This document shows positions 33,330 to 38,390 of a stretch of 38,390 bases of DNA, piece by piece. The position numbers were made by a program, and so were the translations under genes. The notes beneath the pieces were generated by a model. That model worked only from the letters and a program-made list of their open reading frames with translations. It ran no database searches and was not told the origin of the DNA. The DNA is taken from positions 1 through 38,390 of the forward strand of contig CAZKWF010000014.1 of assembly GCA_964556565.1 (NCBI GenBank), written 5' to 3'. Within the stretch, counting starts at the first letter, position 1, and every line of letters begins with the position of its first letter. Origin of the DNA: SOJZ01 sp964556565. GTDB lineage: Archaea > Thermoproteota > Bathyarchaeia > Bathyarchaeales > Bathyarchaeaceae.

Positions 33330-33384
33330 GTTTGCAGGTATACCGAAGTGAACTCAAACGTCTGTCGCCACTATTTTCGGACGA
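33330..33384 (+). repeat. Right copy of the exact 55-bp repeat around the gap
   Basis: Exact match to 33175-33229. The C-terminus of the protein ending at 33354 is encoded here on the minus strand, so if the two copies are one sequence its stop codon is unaffected. Confidence 0.9.
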
Positions 33385-33647
33385 ATGAATTTGCCGCACT
33401 TAGGACATTTGTGTCGGGAAAGCTTTCGTACCTGAGGGTAGCCCATGGATTCTAAATGGGTTCTAGACATGGACTCCTGCCACTGATTATTATAGTAGGG
33501 GCATGCGAGCAAAACGTTAACTTCCTCAACTACAGGAATTCTTTCTCTTCTTGCTATAAGGATTACACCACCTACAACAAGAAAAACAACGCTCAAAAAG
33601 ATGTAGTGAACAAGTTTTAATCCAACTATTTCTATTTCAGTTCCCAA
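33354..33647 (-). CDS. Membrane-anchored zinc-ribbon-like protein
   Basis: A 97-residue protein with one membrane segment (YIFLSVVFLVVGGVILIA, about 15-32), followed by a soluble part with CPYYNNQW near residue 49 and CPKCGKFIRPK near 82-92. The CPxCG pair with the earlier Cys and His residues suggests one zinc-binding site. Its start overlaps the end of the upstream gene by 16 bases, so the two are coupled. The 3' end is in the repeat next to the gap. Confidence 0.6.
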   Translation of the reverse strand: MGTEIEIVGLKLVHYIFLSVVFLVVGGVILIARRERIPVVEEVNVLLACPYYNNQWQESMSRTHLESMGYPQVRKLSRHKCPKCGKFIRPKIVATDV

Positions 33648-33814
33648 GACTGAGAATCCCCCTCTAAGAGTTGCTCACTAACCGCTGAGAGCGAGGTCAA
33701 TGCTTTGGCTTGGTATAGATTCCAGAGCACGACAAGCAATATTGCTATCCCTATGATGCAGAGTAAGAGACCTAAGGCGTAACCCGTCTTTTTCTTCAGA
33801 ATGATCATCCTCAT
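33632..33814 (-). CDS. Small single-pass membrane protein
   Basis: A 60-residue protein: basic start (MRMIILKKK), one membrane helix (YALGLLLCIIGIAILLVVLW, about 12-31) and a short soluble tail. Orientation by the positive-inside rule puts the N-terminus inside. It overlaps the zinc-ribbon-like gene by 16 bases and forms an operon with it. Function unknown. Confidence 0.55.
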   Translation of the reverse strand: MRMIILKKKTGYALGLLLCIIGIAILLVVLWNLYQAKALTSLSAVSEQLLEGDSQSWELK

Positions 33815-33865
33815 ACGGCGCCCACCATCCCCTAGTCATGCATGCGGCAATTACGAATTACTTGC

Positions 33866-34216
33866 TCAAGCAACATAGGACACTTCAGACTTTCCCTCTT
33901 TTTTCTTCTTAGCTTTCTTTATAGCTTTCAATCCTCTCCGGACTCCCAATTTAGTTGCTTCTAAATCATATTCCATAAAAACACGAGTAAACTCAGAGAG
34001 TTTCTTATTCATGTTCTCTAGATCCTCTTGAGTAAATCTGGCCATGACCTCGGGGTTATTCACCCATTGCATCCAACCCCACAGACTTCTGTTCAACGCG
34101 CCCAATACAAAATGAATGGACCTTACCAACTCCAATCGATCCCTCTTCTTAGCCTCTTTCAAACGCTTTATCTGATGTAAAATCTTCTCGGAAACCTGAA
34201 TCCACCTTTCACTCAA
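33866..34216 (-). CDS. DUF2153-like archaeal protein
   Basis: A 116-residue, mostly helical, basic protein: WIQVSEKILHQIKRL, a central LVRSIHFVLGALNRSLWGW, then WVNNPEVMARFTQEDLENMN and a Lys-rich tail. From memory this matches DUF2153, an archaeal family of unknown function. TTG 34216 has a strong ribosome site (AGGAGG) 8 bases upstream. Its helices and basic tail are compatible with nucleic-acid or membrane association. Confidence 0.65.
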   Translation of the reverse strand: MSERWIQVSEKILHQIKRLKEAKKRDRLELVRSIHFVLGALNRSLWGWMQWVNNPEVMARFTQEDLENMNKKLSEFTRVFMEYDLEATKLGVRRGLKAIKKAKKKKEGKSEVSYVA

Positions 34217-34352
34217 ATCCTCATCCTCCTATTTCTCAATCGCCCTTCCAAAATGGTCCTCTCAATATAAAAGTTAAAAACATGTGACAGATTCGGTACA
34301 TACAACCAAAGAAAATGAGCATTTGTTAGATTACCCGAATTCGCGGTACTTG

Positions 34353-34913
34353 TCAACCAGGAATGACATATCTATAAGAAACATATTTTCCTGCTGTCTG
34401 GCTTTTTCTGGTGATTTTCAGGATGTCTCCAGTCTTGGCGCCGATTGCAATTACAGCAGGGTCTGAGGTTATGATATGAGGCAACTGATGCGGTTTCACT
34501 CGGTATTTCTCCAATAGCCCCTTTGCCTCTTCGGGTGGAAGGATTTCATGTTTCGGCACCAACTTATGCTTAAATAAGTTGAAGGATGGAAACCTCTTTG
34601 GTATTAGTTCTATCCCGTATTTCTTTGAATCTCTTTTTGCAGCATGAGTGTATCGGCAATTGGCCACTATGAGTCCCTTCTCAACTCCGGATGCTTCTAA
34701 GACTTTTTCCAGTTTTCTAACGTATGCCACCCCTACCACTTTTTTGTTTATTATGCACCAAATGAGCACATGTTTTCTCTCCTTGGGAATCCTAGCCAAA
34801 AGACTGATAATACCATCTTCCTCCTCACGTCTTTTCAGCTTGTAACCTCTAAGTTTCACAAGATTTAGAGCCTTCGTTTCCTCTATCGTTTTAGGTTTCA
34901 AACGAAACATCAT
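34353..34913 (-). CDS. rpoH: RNA polymerase subunit H (Rpo5) with RPB5-like jaw domain
   Basis: A 186-residue RNA polymerase subunit. Residues 113-185 are the universal RpoH/RPB5 C-terminal domain: KLVPKHEILPPEEAK, KPHQLPHIITSDPAVIAIGA, GDILKITRKSQTAG, YVSYRYVI. Archaeal RpoH is usually just that domain of about 80 residues. Here residues 1-112 precede it and carry the order VLIWCIINKKVVGV, VRKLEKVLEA, VEKGLIVANCRYTHAAKR, GIELIPKRFPSF, collinear with the eukaryotic RPB5 jaw domain (VGV-IK-Y, RAIIVV-T-AKQAL, LE-F before EHELVPEH). It sits 132 bases downstream of the eS30 gene on the same strand; the usual rpoB/rpoA neighbours are not here. Confidence 0.93.
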   Translation of the reverse strand: MMFRLKPKTIEETKALNLVKLRGYKLKRREEEDGIISLLARIPKERKHVLIWCIINKKVVGVAYVRKLEKVLEASGVEKGLIVANCRYTHAAKRDSKKYGIELIPKRFPSFNLFKHKLVPKHEILPPEEAKGLLEKYRVKPHQLPHIITSDPAVIAIGAKTGDILKITRKSQTAGKYVSYRYVIPG

Positions 34914-35045
34914 CCTGAAATTCTTATCATTTCAAATTTTTGAAGGAGACCCTCACACTTCGTCCAGACAGAGTTCTGAGTCCCTAATCATACGAGACAG
35001 CCGTAGGGCACAAAGAGCACCTGTACACTCCGGCTGCCATTTTGT

Positions 35046-35252
35046 TTAGCGCCTTCGATACCTCCGTTGACTGAATTTATATTGACCGCCTTGAGTCCCT
35101 CTTCGGCGGGCGTTTCTTCGTAAGATGATGCGGTTGTTGTATTTCCTCTTGTTCTTAATCCTTGGATTGAACCCAGACTTCAACCTGTCCTTCTTTAACC
35201 CAGTAAGTGAACTAGTCTTTCCCGCCTTCGAAAGCGATCCATGTGTCGGCAT
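35046..35252 (-). CDS. rps30e: Ribosomal protein eS30
   Basis: A 68-residue basic protein of the small ribosomal subunit. It opens MPTHGSLSKAGKTSS, the classic eS30 signature, and has PRIKNKRKYNNRIILRRNAR and an Arg-rich tail. The N-terminal ubiquitin-like part of animal FAU is absent, as in archaea. GAGGTG lies 6-11 bases before the ATG. It is preceded by the 35-bp shared element whose TATA box lies about 42 bases upstream. Confidence 0.92.
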   Translation of the reverse strand: MPTHGSLSKAGKTSSLTGLKKDRLKSGFNPRIKNKRKYNNRIILRRNARRRGTQGGQYKFSQRRYRRR

Positions 35253-35293
35253 TTTTTCACCTCACAACTTTGTCCCTTATCTGTGACGACGCA

Positions 35294-35328
35294 ATATAAG
35301 TATTACTAATTTTCATCGTAATCGAAAA
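35294..35328 (-). promoter_or_regulatory. Shared promoter element, eS30/rpoH copy
   Basis: Read leftward it is a TATA box (CTTATAT) after an A-rich GATGAAAATTAG stretch. It contains the inverted repeat ATTTTC (35309-35314) and GAAAAT (35324-35329). The 35 bases match 37742-37776 without gaps at 31 positions. A second TATA (CTTATAT, 35334-35340) points toward the rightward gene at 35362, so the inverted repeat lies between two divergent promoters. Confidence 0.6.
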
Positions 35329-35361
35329 TAACGCTTATATTAGATGCCATAGTAACTAATA

Positions 35362-35757
35362 TTGGATATCGTAAAGAAAACTCCACAACATTATGTGGTA
35401 AGAATGCATCTTAGGACCCCTACTTTCAGAAGGTCACCTATAATCGGGATCACCCAAAACAGTTACGTAATTATCACTAAAGAAGGTATAAATTTTGTTA
35501 GGAAGAGGTACTTTTGCTCAGTAGTATTAGATAGTGAAGAAATCGAATTATACGAATTCCTTATCCAGTTGCTCTCTCTCGGCGGGATATTACCTCTTGA
35601 CCTGATAAGAAAATGGCGAAAAAAGGAAATTCTTCAAAAAGCACAGAAAAATCATTATGTGACTGTTACTCTCCTTAGACGAGAATTGCCAAAGAACGAG
35701 ATCCAAGAGGCCATTAAAGAAATATGGGGAAAAATTCCCAAAGGCATCTATGTTTAA
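35362..35757 (+). CDS. Hypothetical protein, 131 residues
   Basis: Unrecognised. The product has YVVRMHLRTPTF, GITQNSYVIITKEGINFV, then a Leu/Ile-rich helical section and KKNHYVTV-type basic patches; it is basic and may bind nucleic acids. TTG 35362 is about 25 bases downstream of a rightward TATA, consistent with a leaderless transcript; ATG 35404 is another option. It is directly followed by the GIY-YIG protein, 20 bases away. Confidence 0.6.
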   Translation: MDIVKKTPQHYVVRMHLRTPTFRRSPIIGITQNSYVIITKEGINFVRKRYFCSVVLDSEEIELYEFLIQLLSLGGILPLDLIRKWRKKEILQKAQKNHYVTVTLLRRELPKNEIQEAIKEIWGKIPKGIYV

Positions 35758-35777
35758 CAACTTGTTGGTGTGAAAAC

Positions 35778-36530
35778 ATGTCGATATCCGGAAAAATGTA
35801 CGTTTGGGGAGACAAGGCGAAACACGTTCCAGAAGAGTCTGGAGTTTACACCCTCTACAATGAGGATAAGGTTTTAATCTACATCGGAGAAAGCACCAAC
35901 CTTAGACAAAAATTCACCCATAACTTGGAGACCAACTTTTTCAAAGACCCCCGCAAACGTGAAACCAGATATTACAAGAGAGAGGTTGCTCCAAAGCGAG
36001 AAGAAAGAATGAAGGAGCTTCTGGATGAGTACAGACAAAAACATGGCGAGATTCCGAAGTGCAATCTTCCGCCAAGGCCTCCTAAGAAAGAAGTTGTCAG
36101 CGAATGGGGATTCTACTTCTACGACAATACTGGCAAACCGCTCTACGAAGCAGCTTTCAACCCACAAGATTTAGAGGAGACAATAGGGAGAGTTCCAGTT
36201 GCTTCACTTGAGTTTCATCAAAAAAGAGGAGACTTCGCCAGATGGATTCGAAACGTTTTCAAAGACATACAACTCGCCGAAGTTATCGAGAAGATTAACA
36301 AAACTGGTGAAGACCTTAGGAGAGAGCTCTTGAACTCATTGAATAGCTCAGATAAGGCAACATGTCCTAGATGCGGAATTGAAACAAGCCCAGTCAAGAC
36401 TTGGAAAATGGCTGGAAGACCAAGTAAGACCGGCGAAAGGCTGCAACTTACCATAGGTCACTACAAATGCCCAAAATGTAATAAAACATTCCGAAGAGTG
36501 ATCACAAAAGAGAAAATAAGAGCTTCCTAA
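35778..36530 (+). CDS. GIY-YIG domain / DUF5752-like / zinc-ribbon fusion protein
   Basis: A 250-residue protein in three parts. Residues about 16-40 read GVYTLYNEDKVLIYIGES, the GIY-YIG nuclease pattern (as GVY and YIG); the catalytic Arg and Glu further on are not certain. Residues about 120-185 hold WGFYFYDNTGKP and FHQKRGDFARWIRNVFKDIQ, recalling DUF5752. The end has CPRCGIE and CPKCNKTF around TWKMAGRPSKTGERLQL, a two-Cys-pair zinc ribbon that also looks a bit like Cren7. I choose ATG 35778 (after GGTGTG). Probably a DNA-acting enzyme or sensor in one unit with the gene before it. Confidence 0.75.
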   Translation: MSISGKMYVWGDKAKHVPEESGVYTLYNEDKVLIYIGESTNLRQKFTHNLETNFFKDPRKRETRYYKREVAPKREERMKELLDEYRQKHGEIPKCNLPPRPPKKEVVSEWGFYFYDNTGKPLYEAAFNPQDLEETIGRVPVASLEFHQKRGDFARWIRNVFKDIQLAEVIEKINKTGEDLRRELLNSLNSSDKATCPRCGIETSPVKTWKMAGRPSKTGERLQLTIGHYKCPKCNKTFRRVITKEKIRAS

Positions 36531-36650
36531 ACACCGAAAAAGACACTGAAACAAAGAGGTCTTGCATTCCTCACGACTCTCGATTGCCTCTTTCTCCATT
36601 CCTTCTTTCTGTGAGTTTCCATCCTTCAACACACCACGATTGTTCAGACT

Positions 36651-36660
36651 ATGCATGCAT
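36651..36660. repeat. ATGCATGCAT copy 3
   Basis: Third exact copy, located between the GIY-YIG gene and the convergent zinc-ribbon microprotein, 3 bases beyond the latter's stop. Truncated relatives occur at 30849-30856 (GCATGCAT), 32676-32683 and 33837-33844. Confidence 0.6.
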
Positions 36661-36662
36661 GA

Positions 36663-36836
36663 TCACTTTTTATTATGTATCGTAGCCTTAAAAGTTGTTC
36701 CACAGTCTAAACACTCAAAAAACTGTGGATCACCCTTTTGATGAAACCTCGAGGATTTACATTTTGGACAGATAGGCAAGATCTCACTTCTAGGCAACAG
36801 AGGGGTGAACCCAAACACACGCGGTTGATAACTCAA
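36663..36836 (-). CDS. Zinc-ribbon microprotein
   Basis: A 57-residue protein with CPKC at 23-26 and CLDC at 42-45, spaced as a zinc ribbon, between KGDPQFFE and a short basic end. The fold resembles the ribbons of Rpb9/TFIIS-like or translation proteins, but length is too small to choose. The start is TTG 36836 without a strong ribosome site. It lies downstream of tbp on the same strand. Confidence 0.6.
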   Translation of the reverse strand: MSYQPRVFGFTPLLPRSEILPICPKCKSSRFHQKGDPQFFECLDCGTTFKATIHNKK

Positions 36837-37023
36837 GTTTCATCAGCTTTCACCAATCTCATTCGAGTCTATACCGTGTCCATACCGCTTGCAGGTGACG
36901 ACAAAGATTTTGCATCGGGTGTCGAGTCCCACTAGATTCCACACCCCACATTTTAGGAACTTGAATAACCTGGCCTTCTCACGTTTTCGGCACCGATCGT
37001 AACATCGCTCATTCCTAGCTTCC

Positions 37024-37614
37024 TCACGGTGCATTGTAAATTATCGCATTGTTCTCATTCAGCTTTTGACGAAGCTTCATTACTGCCTTATACACTTCCT
37101 CCTCCTTCTTAGTGCCGGTGCAAACCAGTTTCCCGCTCGCGAAGACAAGGATCACCGCCTTAGGATTCTCCATCCTGTAGATTAGGCCTGGAAACTGCTC
37201 CGGCTCATACATAATTCTCCTTCCTAAGCCGATTTTTCCTCCAATCTCATAGAAGCTTTCAAGGTCCACCTGTCCACCTAAGACAACAGAGGCAACTATG
37301 TTCTGTATCTTTATTTGCACCTTACCATGGATAATCATACTCTTCTTCTTCAGTTTTCCAACAATCTTCTTGATGGCTCTTATTGCTTCTTTCTCCGACT
37401 TAGCCCCAGTACAAACCATCTTTCCAGTACGGAAAATCAGATTTGCCGTTCTCGGCTTCTTCGTGCGAAACACCAACCCCGGAAACACTTTCGGCCTGTA
37501 CTCAACGATTGGAAACGTCTCTACTACGGCTTGGAGGTCAATTCCGTGCTCTAGGCTGGCAGAGGCGACCACATTCTCAATCTTGATAATTGGCTCCTTC
37601 TCAAGCTTGACCAA
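37024..37614 (-). CDS. tbp: TATA-box-binding protein
   Basis: The general transcription factor TBP, 196 residues, made of two direct repeats of about 90. Repeat 1 has IENVVASASLEHGIDLQAV, FPGLVFRTKKPRTANLIF and TGKMVCTGAKSEKEA; repeat 2 has IQNIVASVVLGGQVDLESF, FPGLIYRMENPKAVILVF and SGKLVCTGTKKEEEV. These are the saddle strands and the Phe pairs that kink DNA. TTG 37614 has GAGGCGAG upstream. The shared 35-bp element is about 128 bases upstream, so the leader would be about 100 bases. Confidence 0.97.
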   Translation of the reverse strand: MVKLEKEPIIKIENVVASASLEHGIDLQAVVETFPIVEYRPKVFPGLVFRTKKPRTANLIFRTGKMVCTGAKSEKEAIRAIKKIVGKLKKKSMIIHGKVQIKIQNIVASVVLGGQVDLESFYEIGGKIGLGRRIMYEPEQFPGLIYRMENPKAVILVFASGKLVCTGTKKEEEVYKAVMKLRQKLNENNAIIYNAP

Positions 37615-37688
37615 AGTTTTCTCGCCTCAATGCGTGCACGAATTAGGAGAACCCACACGCCTAAAAGTGACTTCCAAGGAGGTGAACA

Positions 37689-37757
37689 ATGGAAGATGAC
37701 GAACGAGTTCTCCACATCTCAAGGAAAGTGCAATTGGGCGCATATAAGAATTGCTAA
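37689..37757 (+). CDS. Micro-ORF with strong ribosome site, opposite the tbp leader
   Basis: A frame of 22 residues starting ATG 37689, preceded by AAGGAGGTG with 4 bases between. It begins MEDDERVLHISRK and ends in the TATA of the shared element. A perfect ribosome site favours translation, but the frame is antisense to the presumed tbp leader and has no clear promoter of its own. Treated as a weak candidate. Confidence 0.25.
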   Translation: MEDDERVLHISRKVQLGAYKNC

Positions 37758-37776
37758 TTTTCATCTAAATCGAAAA
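37742..37776 (-). promoter_or_regulatory. Shared promoter element, tbp copy
   Basis: Same 35-bp element as at 35294-35328 (31 of 35 positions identical without gaps), again with leftward TATA CTTATAT at 37742-37748 and arms TTTTC and GAAAA. It lies in front of tbp. Read rightward its ATATAAG could serve the small ORF at 37799. Confidence 0.6.
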
Positions 37777-37798
37777 AATCAAATCAGACGACAAACTT

Positions 37799-37957
37799 AT
37801 GGCAAAAGAAACGTATTCTACCTTATGGAATCCAGCCCATGTCTATGAACAAACCGCGATGCGTACTGTACACATGCTTCAGAATGAAGAAAAACCACAA
37901 AATTCACTATTCATAAATGATGATAATTTCGGAAAACCTTATAATTTCACTACTTAG
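37799..37957 (+). CDS. Small hypothetical ORF, 52 residues
   Basis: ATG 37799 opens MAKETYSTLWNPAHVYEQTA and ends before the stop at 37957. The composition is protein-like, but there is no strong ribosome site and no family is recognised. It is placed downstream of the shared element, which holds a TATA-like ATATAAG about 50 bases upstream. Confidence 0.3.
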   Translation: MAKETYSTLWNPAHVYEQTAMRTVHMLQNEEKPQNSLFINDDNFGKPYNFTT

Positions 37958-38120
37958 CCCATTAGTTTATCGAGTTAAGCTGCGGTAGTAATTTGACTAT
38001 CTAGGACTTTTCCATCTCGAAGAATGCTAACTATCAAATAGTCATAGTTCGTATCTTTTTGAATTACTCCAACGCGATTGTTTCAGTTGCTTTCCAAGTT
38101 TCACTTCCGCTGCCGTCGAT

Positions 38121-38230
38121 TCCCATCTTTTCCCATCTTTTTGCATCTATTCCTATCTTTTCGTATCTTTCTGTATCTTTTTGTATCTTTTCCCATCTTT
38201 CCCCATCTAATCCCATCTAATCCTATCGTG
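38121..38230. repeat. 11-unit 10-bp tandem repeat
   Basis: Eleven consecutive 10-base units close to TCCCATCTTT, all with ATC at the same place and differing mainly in the first four bases and the last three (for example TTGCATCTAT, TCGTATCTTT, CTGTATCTTT, TCCTATCGTG). The period is constant and not a multiple of three. The surrounding 37958-38390 has no gene that I can support. Confidence 0.85.
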
Positions 38231-38330
38231 AGTTGAGCAATATTCAAACGCTGTTCACAAAAAGAAACTTACTTCAAGCTTATCAAAAAATTAGGTAGTG
38301 GGTCTAGAGAGAGACAAAAAAAATATAGCA

Positions 38331-38358
38331 AAAAATTAGGGGGGGTTATAGGGGGGTC
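38331..38358 (+). other. Two long G runs at the window end
   Basis: G7 (38339-38345) and G6 (38351-38356) separated by TTATA, in an otherwise A-rich stretch. Only two runs are visible; a quadruplex would need intermolecular pairing or register splitting. Confidence 0.35.
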
Positions 38359-38390
38359 CATAAAAGAGAGAGATACACGCACATAATGTA

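Noticed and set aside
33177..33455. Frames on both strands running through the N block
   Set aside because: They cross undefined bases and the duplicated 55-mer, so their reading frame has no meaning.
35724..35777. Upstream start of the GIY-YIG gene
   Set aside because: The extra 18 residues overlap the previous gene in another frame, and ATG 35778 has a better context just before the domain.
36900..36960. T-arm-like GTGTCGAGTCCCAC suggesting a tRNA
   Set aside because: No acceptor stem, D-arm or anticodon arm can be placed around it. I found no other tRNA or rRNA in the window.
36843..37034. 63-residue minus-strand frame between tbp and the zinc-ribbon gene
   Set aside because: No family likeness, many Cys/Arg without pattern and overlap with the tbp end; the codon use does not look coding.
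38121..38230. CRISPR array
   Set aside because: The units are 10 bases and directly adjacent, without spacers; no cas gene is in the window.

Overview
The window is archaeal. It encodes ABCE1/Rli1, TATA-binding protein, RNA polymerase subunit H (Rpo5), ribosomal protein eS30, RtcA, the KEOPS subunit Cgi121, Sua5, a TRAM protein and an AbrB protein. Promoters look like TATA boxes with or without short leaders, and GTG and TTG starts are common. Gene content (an arcadin-1-like protein, eS30, two-part Zn-ribbon proteins, many small DNA-binding proteins) suggests the TACK side of the Archaea, perhaps a Bathyarchaeia-like lineage. That placement is inference from remembered families, not a tree. 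A run of 100 N flanked by an exact 55-bp repeat shows that this is a draft, probably metagenomic, scaffold.

Layout. 0-4.2 kb: triosephosphate isomerase, ABCE1, a tiny poly-glutamate ORF with its own promoter-like and terminator-like signals, and an isoaspartyl peptidase/asparaginase. 4.3-6.7 kb: tRNA modification and purine salvage (Sua5, a THUMP protein, Cgi121, a phosphoribosyltransferase). 6.8-12.8 kb: a histidine-degradation operon (formiminotransferase, HutI, HutU, a DUF3795-like protein, HutH). 12.8-19.4 kb: mixed housekeeping (HtpX, RtcA, flavodoxin, acylphosphatase, arcadin-1-like, GMP synthase ATPase subunit, a PUA/EVE-like protein, three unknowns). 19.6-29.1 kb: six glycosyltransferases, a HAD phosphatase and an MscS channel. 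The pair of a GpgS-like transferase and a phosphatase suggests a glycosylglycerate-type solute or a related glycan, with the channel as its osmotic release valve.

29-38 kb: an information-processing and accessory region. It holds an Alba-like remnant, a degenerate tyrosine recombinase, a TRAM-HhH fusion, an AbrB protein, YHS and Zn-ribbon microproteins, a possible structured RNA, the assembly gap, a pair of small membrane proteins, rpoH, eS30, a GIY-YIG/Zn-ribbon protein and tbp. The 3' end carries an 11-unit, 10-bp tandem repeat.

The most striking observation is that the rpoH product is not the short archaeal form. It has an N-terminal domain of about 110 residues that is collinear with the jaw domain of eukaryotic RPB5. 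A second gene 2 kb away carries a collinear copy of the same N-terminal domain joined to a Cys-containing tail in place of the RpoH domain. In addition, the upstream regions of eS30/rpoH and of tbp share an ungapped 35-bp element (31 of 35 identical) that contains the TATA box.
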